Positions 1 through 5,885 of a stretch of DNA of 8,622 bases are shown piece by piece (the first letter of the stretch is position 1; the number at the start of each line of letters is the position of its first letter). A model generated the notes under the pieces. It worked only from the letters and a program-made list of their open reading frames with translations, was not told the origin of the DNA and searched no databases. This DNA is from Calditrichota bacterium (GTDB lineage: Bacteria; Calditrichota; Calditrichia; Calditrichales; Calditrichaceae): the NCBI GenBank assembly GCA_024278715.1, contig JAJRSN010000043.1, positions 1 through 8,622 of the forward strand. The letters are read 5' to 3'. The position numbers and the translations under genes were made by a program.

Positions 1-458
1 ATCAAAAACACGGTGGATGGATTTTTAAGGAATCTCTGCCCTTGTGCATCATTTCGCCTTCGGCGGTTGTGTTCAATAAAAAAGTGATTAAAGAAGCCGG
101 AATGTTTGATGAAAAGTTTCCTGTTTGTGAGGACTATGATCTGTGGCTACGCGTCACCCGAAAATTTCCGGTGGGACTCGATCCCCGCCCCGGAATCATC
201 AAATACGGAGGTCACGAAGATCAACTTTCGCGAAAATACTGGGGCATGGATTACTACCGTCTATTGGCAATGGAAAAACACGTTAACGATCCTTCTTTAC
301 CCGTTGAGCTTAAAAAAGCGGCTTTAAAGGAAATTCTTTTCAAATTAAAAGTTCTTTTAACGGGTTACCGGAAACGAGGAAAACAGAATCCCGAGCTTGA
401 AGCAAAATGGCAAAAATATTCACAACAAATGAAAATTTTGGAAGACAGTTGCGTTTAA
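1..458 (+). CDS. Glycosyltransferase family 2, C-terminal part (5' end outside window)
   Basis: The reading frame is already open at base 3 and runs to a TAA at 456-458, giving about 151 residues of C-terminus. Upstream of the first possible start there are in-frame residues QKHGGWIFKESLPLC, so this is the tail of a longer gene and not a short gene starting at 42. The segments HGGWIF, ISPSAVVFNKKVI, EAGMFDE and especially CEDYDLWLRV match the second half of GT-A fold family 2 glycosyltransferases, where the acidic ED.D.W motif contributes to the active site. GHEDQLSRKYWGMDYYRLLAM is typical of the end of the catalytic domain. The last 60 or so residues are lysine-rich and probably helical. 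The family transfers sugars from nucleotide sugars to glycans or lipids at the cytoplasmic face of the membrane. Donor and acceptor cannot be read from this fragment. No clear terminator follows before the next gene 77 bases on. Confidence 0.85.
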   Translation, partial: QKHGGWIFKESLPLCIISPSAVVFNKKVIKEAGMFDEKFPVCEDYDLWLRVTRKFPVGLDPRPGIIKYGGHEDQLSRKYWGMDYYRLLAMEKHVNDPSLPVELKKAALKEILFKLKVLLTGYRKRGKQNPELEAKWQKYSQQMKILEDSCV

Positions 459-535
459 TGATAAATTGTCGTCTGTAACCGATTGGTAATGCTTTTGCAT
501 CTATTAAAGAAAAGGAGAAAAACGGGATACGCAGG

Positions 536-958
536 ATGAAAGATTATTATAAAATACTGGGCATTAATCGGGATGCTACACAAAAAGAAATCAAAGCGGC
601 TTACCGCAATTTGGCTAAAAGACACCATCCGGACATGACCGGACGGAACAGCGATGAACAGTTTAAAGATATTCAGGAAGCTTACAGCATCCTGAGCGAT
701 CCCGAAAAACGCTCTCATTACGATACGAATTTGGAAACAACCATTCGGATTCGCCTGCAAAATTCTTCAACCAAAAACCGTCCCAAAAGAAACTATTCCG
801 GATCTCCCGAACCCTTGATTCCGACAAATCCCTTCCGAAAATATTCCTCCTCCGATTCATTCCATTCCTACCGCTACGAAGACGAGTTCGATCTGTTCGA
901 GAAACTGCGAATTTACATTCTCCGGCGTTTTTTTAACGACAACGATTTCAATTTTTAA
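536..958 (+). CDS. Small J-domain protein (DnaJ-like, Hsp70 co-chaperone), 140 aa
   Basis: Residues 1-63 form a complete J domain: helix I DYYKILGI, helix II with KEIKAAYRNLAKRHH, the HPD signature at residues 31-33 that stimulates Hsp70 ATPase, and helix IV through SILSDPEKRSHYD. The remaining 77 residues have no Gly/Phe region, zinc-finger cysteines or beta-sandwich domains. They are serine-, arginine- and aromatic-rich (SSSDSFHSYRYEDEFDLFEKL) and end in an Asn/Asp/Phe tail (FFNDNDFNF). This is therefore a short type III J protein that could only recruit an Hsp70; its client-binding part is unrecognised. The ATG at 536 is the only plausible start, but its Shine-Dalgarno (AAAGGAG, 511-517) lies 18 bases away, which is unusually far. 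An AGG directly before the ATG is too close to act. It lies just upstream of the Hsp20 cluster but is separated from it by a 306-base gap with its own promoter. Confidence 0.88.
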   Translation: MKDYYKILGINRDATQKEIKAAYRNLAKRHHPDMTGRNSDEQFKDIQEAYSILSDPEKRSHYDTNLETTIRIRLQNSSTKNRPKRNYSGSPEPLIPTNPFRKYSSSDSFHSYRYEDEFDLFEKLRIYILRRFFNDNDFNF

Positions 959-972
959 GAGTGATTGTTTCG

Positions 973-989
973 TAAAAAATCCTTTTTTA
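973..989 (+). terminator. Weak AT-only hairpin, possible terminator of the J-domain gene
   Basis: TAAAAAA (973-979) and TTTTTTA (983-989) are perfect 7-base complementary arms around a TCC loop, 15 bases after the J-protein stop codon. The stem has no G-C pairs, so it would be weak. The T-rich 3' arm is the only terminator-like quality. It is offered as the best available end for this transcript. Confidence 0.25.
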
Positions 990-1013
990 TTTACCGGAAA
1001 ATAATCCCCTGTG

Positions 1014-1078
1014 GTTAGGCATTGCTCCTAAGTTCATTTTAGACCTAACGCCTCGGCGGCAAACAAAACATTTTGCCG
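1014..1078. other. Pairable sequence between the J-protein gene and the Hsp20 promoter
   Basis: GTTAGG (1014-1019) can pair with CCTAA at 1027-1031 or with CCTAAC at 1044-1049, so two alternative hairpins are possible. Directly after it, CGGCAAA (1057-1063) and TTTGCCG (1072-1078) form a perfect 7-base inverted repeat with an 8-base loop. No T-run follows on either strand, so these are not ordinary terminators. They lie upstream of the predicted start of transcription for the Hsp20 cluster, so they could belong to read-through RNA from the J-protein gene or be protein-binding DNA. Function is unknown. Confidence 0.3.
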
Positions 1079-1082
1079 TAGT

Positions 1083-1136
1083 CTGTCATATTTGCAGACA
1101 TTTGCAAATATTTTAGAATTCGCTGTCAACATGACA
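1083..1136 (+). promoter_or_regulatory. Candidate upstream activator sites for the Hsp20 cluster
   Basis: CTGTCATATTT at 1083-1093 recurs exactly at 6258-6268 upstream of the other Hsp20 gene, at nearly the same distance from the predicted start (-148 against -150). At 1124-1136 there is a perfect inverted repeat TGTCA-ACA-TGACA. Between them, ATTTGCA occurs twice ten bases apart (1090-1096 and 1100-1106), one helical turn. Sites 80-150 bases upstream of a -24/-12 promoter are where enhancer-binding activators of sigma-54 polymerase normally bind. The sequences are read directly; the activator role is inferred. Confidence 0.5.
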
Positions 1137-1203
1137 AACGTAAAAATTTACGCGATAATCATGCCTTTATCTTTATTCTTTATTTTTCAACAACTTATTG
1201 CAA

Positions 1204-1222
1204 TTGGCACATCGTTTGTATT
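1204..1222 (+). promoter_or_regulatory. Sigma-54 (-24/-12) promoter of the three-gene Hsp20 cluster
   Basis: TTGGCAC (1204-1210), five bases, then TTTGTATT. The invariant -24 GG is at 1206-1207, and the -12 G at 1218 lies at the canonical distance of 11 bases from the second G. The -12 dinucleotide is GT, not the usual GC. Predicted transcription starts near 1231, leaving a leader of about 34 bases with AAAGGAGG at 1249-1256. The same core with the same GT variant occurs at 6381-6399, which supports it being functional. No sigma-70 promoter of similar quality is visible in this gap. Confidence 0.7.
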
Positions 1223-1264
1223 GAAAGAAGGCGAAAACAACCAAACAGAAAGGAGGGATGCAAG

Positions 1265-1699
1265 ATGTACCTCGACAAAATATGGCAATTAGATCCTTGG
1301 CGTGAATTGGATCGTATTCACGACGAGATGAACCGCTTATTCCAGGATACATTTAGTCGCACTCCGATTCGCAGTTATCCGGCGATTAATCTGTGGGTCA
1401 AGGACGACGGCGCATTGGTTACCGCGGAATTACCCGGTTACGATGTCAACGATTTGGACATCACTGTTTTAAACGATGAGCTGCGGATTAAAGGGAAACG
1501 CAACATGCCCAAACCGGACAAGGATTTAAAATTCCATCGTCTGGAGTCGGATATTGACAGTTTCCAGCGCACCATCGATCTGCCGTTCCCTGTTGAAAGC
1601 GACAAGGTTGAAGCTAAACTGGAGCGGGGCGTTTTGACCATCGTTTTACCGAGAGCGGAATTTGACAAACCTCGTAAAATTCAGGTTTCAACCAAATAA
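1265..1699 (+). CDS. Small heat shock protein, Hsp20/alpha-crystallin family (first of cluster), 144 aa
   Basis: An ATP-independent holdase that binds unfolding proteins in the cytoplasm and keeps them refoldable by Hsp70 or ClpB. Residues 1-38 are an amphipathic N-terminus (IWQLDPWRELDRIHDEMNRLF) typical of bacterial class A Hsp20. The alpha-crystallin domain spans about 39-130, with AELPGYD (54-60) and the consensus RGVLTIVLP (121-129). The C-terminal anchor is I139-Q-V141, the I-x-I/V motif that docks on a neighbouring dimer. The loop NMPKPDKDLKFHRLES is shorter and less acidic than in the third and fourth copies, so the strand-exchange region differs. The ATG at 1265 sits 8 bases after AAAGGAGG (1249-1256). 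An earlier ATG at 1258 is in another frame. It is first in a tight three-gene unit behind a sigma-54 promoter, with a 21-base gap to the next gene. Confidence 0.95.
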   Translation: MYLDKIWQLDPWRELDRIHDEMNRLFQDTFSRTPIRSYPAINLWVKDDGALVTAELPGYDVNDLDITVLNDELRIKGKRNMPKPDKDLKFHRLESDIDSFQRTIDLPFPVESDKVEAKLERGVLTIVLPRAEFDKPRKIQVSTK

Positions 1700-1706
1700 T
1701 TATGAA

Positions 1707-1714
1707 AGGAGGTG
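1707..1714 (+). promoter_or_regulatory. Shine-Dalgarno that fixes the start of the second Hsp20 gene
   Basis: AGGAGGTG lies 6-8 bases before ATG 1721. The longest frame would begin at the GTG at 1712, but that GTG is part of this Shine-Dalgarno, so ATG 1721 is the start. Confidence 0.85.
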
Positions 1715-1720
1715 AGTAAT

Positions 1721-2122
1721 ATGGCAGATAAAAAAACATTGCAAAAACGCGAAGCGGATAAATTGGAAAAAGTCGAAAGAACCCGTGATCGTAAAGTATT
1801 CGTTCCGGCAGTTGATATTTACGAAACCAACGATGAAATCGTTTTAATGGCTGAAATGCCGGGCGTTGACGAAAAAACCATCGATGTGGTGCTTGACAAC
1901 GATGTGTTAACCATTCGCGGTCAGGTTGCTTCCGAAATTCCGGAAGGCTATGAACTAGTTTACAGCGAATATGAAGTCGGAGATTTCGAGCGTTCTTTCA
2001 CCATCAACGAATCCATCGATGTTGACAAAATTGAAGCGCGTTATCAAAACGGCGTTTTAAACGTTCGGTTGCCAAAAGCCGAACCTGCCAAAGCTAAAAA
2101 GATTGAGGTTAAAGTTAAATAA
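1721..2122 (+). CDS. Small heat shock protein with a short charged N-terminus (second of cluster), 133 aa
   Basis: Hsp20 family holdase. Starting at ATG 1721, the first 26 residues are almost wholly charged (KKTLQKREADKLEKVERTRD) and lack the hydrophobic/aromatic N-terminal arm that most Hsp20 proteins use for oligomer assembly and client binding. The alpha-crystallin domain runs from about residue 27 to 118: VPAVDIYETNDE, AEMPG (44-48) in place of the usual ELPG, and NGVLNVRLP (110-118). The C-terminal anchor I128-E-V130 is present. The beta6-loop segment (VASEIPEGYELVYSEYEVGDFERSF) is of ordinary length. With a normal core and anchor but a polar arm, this subunit may co-assemble with the products of the flanking genes and not form large homo-oligomers; that is inference. 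It sits 21 bases after the first Hsp20 gene and 28 before the third, clearly in one transcript. Confidence 0.93.
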   Translation: MADKKTLQKREADKLEKVERTRDRKVFVPAVDIYETNDEIVLMAEMPGVDEKTIDVVLDNDVLTIRGQVASEIPEGYELVYSEYEVGDFERSFTINESIDVDKIEARYQNGVLNVRLPKAEPAKAKKIEVKVK

Positions 2123-2150
2123 CCTTAATTAAAAAAGGAGGTGAGGAACT

Positions 2151-2654
2151 ATGGCAATCCGCGATCTAATTCAGGGTAACTGGCTAAAGAAAAACGTTCC
2201 GGTAAGACGCGAAGACTGGGTGAGTCCGTTCTACAGCTTGCAAAAAGAGATTAACCGGATTTTTGACAACTTCTTTAACGAGTTGACCCCAAGCCGGTTC
2301 TTCGGCGATTCTTTCGGCAGCTTTGTCCCGAGCGTGGATGTAAAGGAAAAAGACGATGAGTTTGTGGTAACCGTCGAATTACCGGGAATGGACGCCAAAG
2401 ATGTGGACATCAGCATCTCCGACGATATTCTGACGTTGCGCGGCGAAAAGAAGGAAGAAAAAGAGGAAAAAGAAGGGAACTACTACAGACGCGAATGCTC
2501 CTACGGCAGCTTCCATCGCGATATACCGTTGCCGGCTGAAGTGGAGCCGGATAAGGTTGAAGCTGAATTCAAACGCGGCGTTCTGACTGTGCATCTGCCC
2601 AAAAAACCGGAATCGCAACGCAAAGCCAAAAAGATTCAGGTAAAAACAAGTTAA
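2151..2654 (+). CDS. Small heat shock protein, Hsp20 family (third of cluster), 167 aa
   Basis: The longest of the four Hsp20 proteins in the window. The N-terminal arm (1-60) is rich in aromatics (W11, W23, F27, F38, F41, F42, F50, F51, F55, F58), as expected for client binding and higher-order assembly. The alpha-crystallin domain follows: PSVDVKEKDDEFVVTVELPG (60-79), then DDILTLRGEKKEEKEEKEG with a highly acidic/basic loop near 99-109, YYRRECSYGSFHRDIPLP, and RGVLTVHLP (142-150). The C-terminal I162-Q-V164 anchor is intact. The ATG at 2151 follows a full anti-16S match, AAGGAGGTGA (2135-2144). The gene ends 36 bases before a strong terminator, so it is the last gene of the sigma-54 unit. 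The aromatic arm contrasts with the charged arm of the preceding copy, consistent with division of labour between subunits. Confidence 0.95.
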   Translation: MAIRDLIQGNWLKKNVPVRREDWVSPFYSLQKEINRIFDNFFNELTPSRFFGDSFGSFVPSVDVKEKDDEFVVTVELPGMDAKDVDISISDDILTLRGEKKEEKEEKEGNYYRRECSYGSFHRDIPLPAEVEPDKVEAEFKRGVLTVHLPKKPESQRKAKKIQVKTS

Positions 2655-2690
2655 TAATTCCGACTATTCAGCACAGACCCGATTTTTTTC

Positions 2691-2720
2691 AAAGGCCGAC
2701 TATCCATTGTCGGCCTTTTG
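2691..2720 (+). terminator. Strong intrinsic terminator after the three Hsp20 genes
   Basis: AAAGGCCGAC (2691-2700) and GTCGGCCTTT (2709-2718) are perfect 10-base arms with an 8-base loop, ending in TTTTG. It closes the Hsp20 transcript before the DnaJ-like gene. The A-run before the stem and T-run after it could allow termination from both sides. Confidence 0.85.
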
Positions 2721-2888
2721 TGTATGCGATGATTAAGTTTTCAGTAATCAAAGAGGTTCTTCAAAATAACGCTGGTCTGTCGTTGCGGGGAACATGCGGC
2801 GAGGAATCCCTTGTTTACATTAAGGATAAGAATATCTCTTCAATTCGCGGAATTTTTAATACCAAATGAAAGGAGGTGAAGCGGAAAC

Positions 2889-3815
2889 ATGAAAGACTTT
2901 TACCAGATATTAGACGTCAGCCGAAACGCCAGTCAGGAAGAAATTAAAAAAGCCTATCGGAAATTAGCGGCAAAATACCATCCGGATCGAAACCCGGGCG
3001 ATAAAAACGCAGAAGAAATGTTCAAAAAAATCAATGAAGCGCACTCCGTTTTGAGCGATCCGGAAAAACGCAAATTATATGACCGGTACGGCGAACAGTG
3101 GAAGCAATTTCAGCAAGCCGAAGGAGCGAAAGGCGGAAAACACTATCAAAACACCAACTATTACGATGACAATTTTAGTCAATACCAGGGATCGTTCAAC
3201 GACATTTTCGGAGATCGCTTTACCGACGATATTTTCAGCTCCTTTTTCGGTCGGGAATACAATCCTTTTGGCGAACGGTTTAAAAATGTTTACCAACACC
3301 GGGGACAGGATATCAAAGCCGAATTGGACATTAGTCTGGAAGAGGCGTATCACGGAACCACCAAAGTTTTTCGGATTAACGATCAGACCATCAAACTTCG
3401 AATTAAACCGGGCGCGGAAGAAGGTCAGATTCTGAAATTAAAAGGAAAAGGAGCGCCGGGAATAAACGGAGGTCCCCACGGAGATCTTTTAATTACCGTG
3501 CGCATTAAAGAGCATCCGCTATTTAAACGCAAAGGCTTTGATTTGTACTGTGATTTACCGGTCGATCTTTACACGGCAATTCTCGGCGGAAAGGTAGAAT
3601 TACAAACTCTGAAAGGACGGGTCAAAATTGACATTCCCGCGGAAAGCGAAAACGGCAAAGTTATTCGGCTGAACGGTTTGGGAATGCCGAAGAATGCGGA
3701 GAAATCAAACTTCGGCGATCTTTACGTAAAATTGAACGTGAGGCTGCCAAAGAACTTAACGGCGCAGGAAATTCAGCTTTTCAGAAAATTAGCCAATCTG
3801 AGGGAAAACCGATAA
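2889..3815 (+). CDS. DnaJ-like co-chaperone without zinc finger (CbpA type), 308 aa
   Basis: A type II J protein (Hsp40) that delivers clients to DnaK and triggers ATP hydrolysis. Residues 1-68 are the J domain, with HPD at 31-33 (KYHPDRNPGDKN) and SDPEKRKLYDRYG. Residues 69-135 are a flexible linker rich in Gln, Asn, Asp, Tyr and Phe (NDIFGDRFTDDIFSSFFG), which replaces the classical Gly/Phe region. The two C-terminal substrate-binding beta domains follow: CTD I from about 139 (DIKAELDISLEEAYHGTTK) and CTD II from about 216 (GFDLYCDLPVDLYTAILGG), with GDL and GDLY turns and a short helical tail. The four CxxCxGxG repeats of true DnaJ are absent, and the 308-residue length matches CbpA. The ATG at 2889 is 10 bases after AGGAGGTG (2871-2878). 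It lies downstream of the Hsp20 terminator, so it needs read-through or its own promoter; only a weak sigma-70-like candidate is visible near 2811-2838. Confidence 0.94.
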   Translation: MKDFYQILDVSRNASQEEIKKAYRKLAAKYHPDRNPGDKNAEEMFKKINEAHSVLSDPEKRKLYDRYGEQWKQFQQAEGAKGGKHYQNTNYYDDNFSQYQGSFNDIFGDRFTDDIFSSFFGREYNPFGERFKNVYQHRGQDIKAELDISLEEAYHGTTKVFRINDQTIKLRIKPGAEEGQILKLKGKGAPGINGGPHGDLLITVRIKEHPLFKRKGFDLYCDLPVDLYTAILGGKVELQTLKGRVKIDIPAESENGKVIRLNGLGMPKNAEKSNFGDLYVKLNVRLPKNLTAQEIQLFRKLANLRENR

Positions 3816-4021
3816 TTAAAATTTCCCGCCTCGCCTCCGTACTTCGATCAACCACTCTTGCACGCATGTTTTTTTTCGTTTATTAATTCTGTAAATTTCC
3901 GTTTTAAGGTAATATTCATTCCTTTGAAATCTCCCGATAGCCAAACTTATCACACATCATATTCAATTTTTTCTTATATTGCCACTTAAAAATTTAACTG
4001 CTGTGAAATCAGATCAAAACC

Positions 4022-4026
4022 AGGAG
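4022..4026 (+). promoter_or_regulatory. Shine-Dalgarno that fixes the start of sat
   Basis: AGGAG, 6 bases before ATG 4033. The frame is open back to a TTG at 3979, but the extra 18 residues would have no ribosome binding site and resemble no part of the family, whose N-terminus normally begins close to the VPPHGG motif. Confidence 0.75.
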
Positions 4027-4032
4027 AATCCG

Positions 4033-5214
4033 ATGGCTAACAAATTAGTCCCGCCGCATGGCGGAGTTTTAAAACCTCTTTTACTGCAAGGGGACGAACT
4101 AAAACAAGAGATAGAAAGAGCGAAAACTTTACCTCAAATCCGCTTGACCTCACGAGAAACATCCGACCTAATCATGTTAGGCATGGGCGCGTTCAGTCCG
4201 CTCGATGGATTTATGAGGGAAAGGGATTATAAAACCGTTGTAACAGATATGCTCATGTCCGACGGAACCTTATGGCCCATCCCTATCACTCTTTCCGCCC
4301 CGAAGACACAGGCTGATAGTTTGAAACAGGGAAGCGAAGCCGCTTTAATTGACGACGAAAGCGGCGAATTAATGGGCACCATGGTTATCGAAGAAAAATA
4401 TACTTACGACAAAAAACACGAAGCGCGTCACGTTTTTCGCACGGATGACGAGGCTCACCCGGGAGTGGCAAAAATTTATGCGCAACACAATGTGTATCTC
4501 GCCGGTCCGGTTAAAGTTGTTAATGAATTGCATTATCCGGAAGAGTTCGGGGATTATTACGCCAGACCGGAAAAAACAAGGGAGATATTCGCTCAAAAGG
4601 GATGGAAAACCATCGCCGGTTTTCAGACGCGCAACCCCATCCATCGCTCGCATGAATTTGTGACCAAAATAGCCATGGAAGTTTCGGACGGCTTGTTCAT
4701 TCATCCGCTGGTGGGAAAATTAAAACCCGGCGACATTCCGGCTGATATTCGCATGAAATGTTACGAGGTATTGTTAGACAACTACTATCCGCGGGATAAT
4801 GTTGTTTTAAAAGTGTATCCCATGGAGATGCGTTACGGCGGACCGCGCGAAGCCGTTTTGCATGCCATATTCAGACAAAACTTCGGATGCACGCATTTGA
4901 TTATCGGGCGCGATCACGCGGGAGTCGGCAGTTACTATGGTCCCTTTGACGCCCAGAAAATTTTTGAGGACATCCCCGAAAACAAATTGCACATTAAACC
5001 GATCATGATTGACTGGACATTCTGGTGTTACAAGTGCGACGGCATGGCTTCCATGAAAACCTGTCCGCACAACAAAGAAGACCGCCTGCTTATCAGCGGT
5101 ACCAAATTGCGCGACATGCTTTCCAAAGGCGAAAAACCGCCCAAAGAATTCAGCCGTCCGGAAGTTGTTGAAATTTTAGCGGATTACTATCAAAGCATAA
5201 ATAACGAAAAGTAA
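4033..5214 (+). CDS. sat: ATP sulfurylase (sulfate adenylyltransferase), 393 aa
   Basis: Catalyses ATP + sulfate = adenosine 5'-phosphosulfate (APS) + diphosphate, the first step of sulfate activation; it can run in reverse in sulfur oxidation. This is the single-subunit Sat type, not the CysDN heterodimer. Visible motifs are VPPHGG near the N-terminus, the nucleotide-binding QTRNPIHRSHE (198-208, with the two HxxH-type histidines H204 and H207), GRDHAGVGSYYGPFDAQ (292-308), and GTKLRDMLSKGE near the end. Cysteines C332 and C335 (WCYKCDG) with C344 and nearby H346 look like the zinc site found in some Sat enzymes of thermophiles and sulfur bacteria. The length is normal and there is no C-terminal APS-kinase domain; that activity is the next gene, 17 bases on. 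The 217 bases upstream of this gene hold no clear promoter or riboswitch. No APS or PAPS reductase is in view, so dissimilatory, assimilatory or sulfation use cannot be decided. Confidence 0.97.
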   Translation: MANKLVPPHGGVLKPLLLQGDELKQEIERAKTLPQIRLTSRETSDLIMLGMGAFSPLDGFMRERDYKTVVTDMLMSDGTLWPIPITLSAPKTQADSLKQGSEAALIDDESGELMGTMVIEEKYTYDKKHEARHVFRTDDEAHPGVAKIYAQHNVYLAGPVKVVNELHYPEEFGDYYARPEKTREIFAQKGWKTIAGFQTRNPIHRSHEFVTKIAMEVSDGLFIHPLVGKLKPGDIPADIRMKCYEVLLDNYYPRDNVVLKVYPMEMRYGGPREAVLHAIFRQNFGCTHLIIGRDHAGVGSYYGPFDAQKIFEDIPENKLHIKPIMIDWTFWCYKCDGMASMKTCPHNKEDRLLISGTKLRDMLSKGEKPPKEFSRPEVVEILADYYQSINNEK

Positions 5215-5231
5215 AATCAGGAGTTAAACCA

Positions 5232-5837
5232 ATGACCGTTCAAAAAGCTACGAATATTACCTGGCACCCGTCTCTGATTACCAAAGAAGATCGCGAACGT
5301 TTGCTAAAACAAAAAGGTTGCGTAATCTGGTTCACCGGTCTTTCAGGTTCCGGCAAATCCACACTGGCGCACGCGGTGGAAGAAATACTGTTTAAAAACG
5401 GACACTTAACCTTTGTTTTGGACGGAGACAACATTCGCCACGGATTAAATAAAAACTTAGGCTTTTCGCCGGAAGACCGCGCAGAAAATATCCGGCGGAT
5501 CGGCGAAGTGGCAAAACTGTTCGCCGACGCGGGCGTAATTACCATGACCGCTTTTATTTCGCCCTATCGTAAAGATCGCGACAAAGCCCGCGCCCTGTTA
5601 AACGAAGGACAATTCATCGAGGTTTTTGTAAAAGTTCCTCTGGAAATCGCCGAAGAACGCGATCCGAAAGGTTTGTACAAAAAAGCCAGAGCCGGAGAAA
5701 TAAAAGAATTCACCGGCATCGACGCCCCCTACGAAGAACCTTTAAATCCGGAATTGGTAATCGACACCAGCAAACTATCTCTGGAAGAAAGCGCTCAAAA
5801 AGTGATCGATTACTTAAAAGAAACAAAGATCATCTGA
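5232..5837 (+). CDS. cysC: Adenylylsulfate (APS) kinase, 201 aa
   Basis: Phosphorylates APS at the 3' position to give PAPS, the substrate for PAPS reductase or sulfotransferases. Walker A is GLSGSGKST (36-44). DGDN (64-67) and IRHGLNKNLGFSPEDRAENIRRI (68-90) form the family's APS-binding region. FISPYRKDRDKAR (108-120) and DPKGLYKKARAGEIKEFTGIDAPYE (144-168) are the classic lid and substrate segments. The cysteine often found in the CE.RDPKGLY context is alanine here (IAEERDPKG), a minor variation. The ATG at 5232 follows AGGAG (5219-5223) by 8 bases. Placed 17 bases after sat, it is clearly co-transcribed with it, and in other bacteria the two activities can be one fused protein. A strong terminator follows directly. 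The gene name apsK is also used for this family. Confidence 0.97.
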   Translation: MTVQKATNITWHPSLITKEDRERLLKQKGCVIWFTGLSGSGKSTLAHAVEEILFKNGHLTFVLDGDNIRHGLNKNLGFSPEDRAENIRRIGEVAKLFADAGVITMTAFISPYRKDRDKARALLNEGQFIEVFVKVPLEIAEERDPKGLYKKARAGEIKEFTGIDAPYEEPLNPELVIDTSKLSLEESAQKVIDYLKETKII

Positions 5838-5848
5838 CCTTCTCTTCT

Positions 5849-5885
5849 AAGCCGCCCTCTTTTTAAAAGCAGGGCGGCTTTTTTA
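5849..5885 (+). terminator. Strong intrinsic terminator of the sat-apsK unit
   Basis: AAGCCGCCCT (5849-5858) pairs perfectly with AGGGCGGCTT (5871-5880) around a 12-base loop, followed by TTTTATTT. It starts 11 bases after the apsK stop and abuts the stop codon of the convergent minus-strand gene at 5883, so it separates two converging transcripts. Confidence 0.88.

Noticed and set aside
1092..1292. Open frame of 66 codons upstream of the first Hsp20 gene with a hydrophobic stretch
   Set aside because: It spans the sigma-54 promoter and the Hsp20 ribosome binding site, overlaps the Hsp20 start, and has no ribosome binding site of its own. The hydrophobic run comes from the AT-rich promoter sequence.
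2773..2787. TGGTCTGTCGTTGC as a third sigma-54 promoter, before the DnaJ-like gene
   Set aside because: The spacing between the GG and GC is one base short and the -24 half lacks the CAC. Such promoters do not tolerate a one-base change in spacing.
3860..3885. T-rich stretch after the DnaJ-like gene as an intrinsic terminator
   Set aside because: A run of Ts is present but no stable G-C stem precedes it.
3924..3952. TTGAAA with a 17-base gap to TTATCA as a sigma-70 promoter for sat
   Set aside because: The -10 half matches the consensus poorly, and in AT-rich intergenic DNA such pairs occur by chance.
3979..4032. Eighteen-residue N-terminal extension of sat from a TTG
   Set aside because: There is no ribosome binding site before the TTG, while AGGAG precedes ATG 4033, and the family starts close to the PPHGG motif.
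4369..4704. Minus-strand open frame of 111 codons within sat
   Set aside because: It is the mirror frame of a strongly conserved enzyme. Its translation looks like random sequence and has no start signal.
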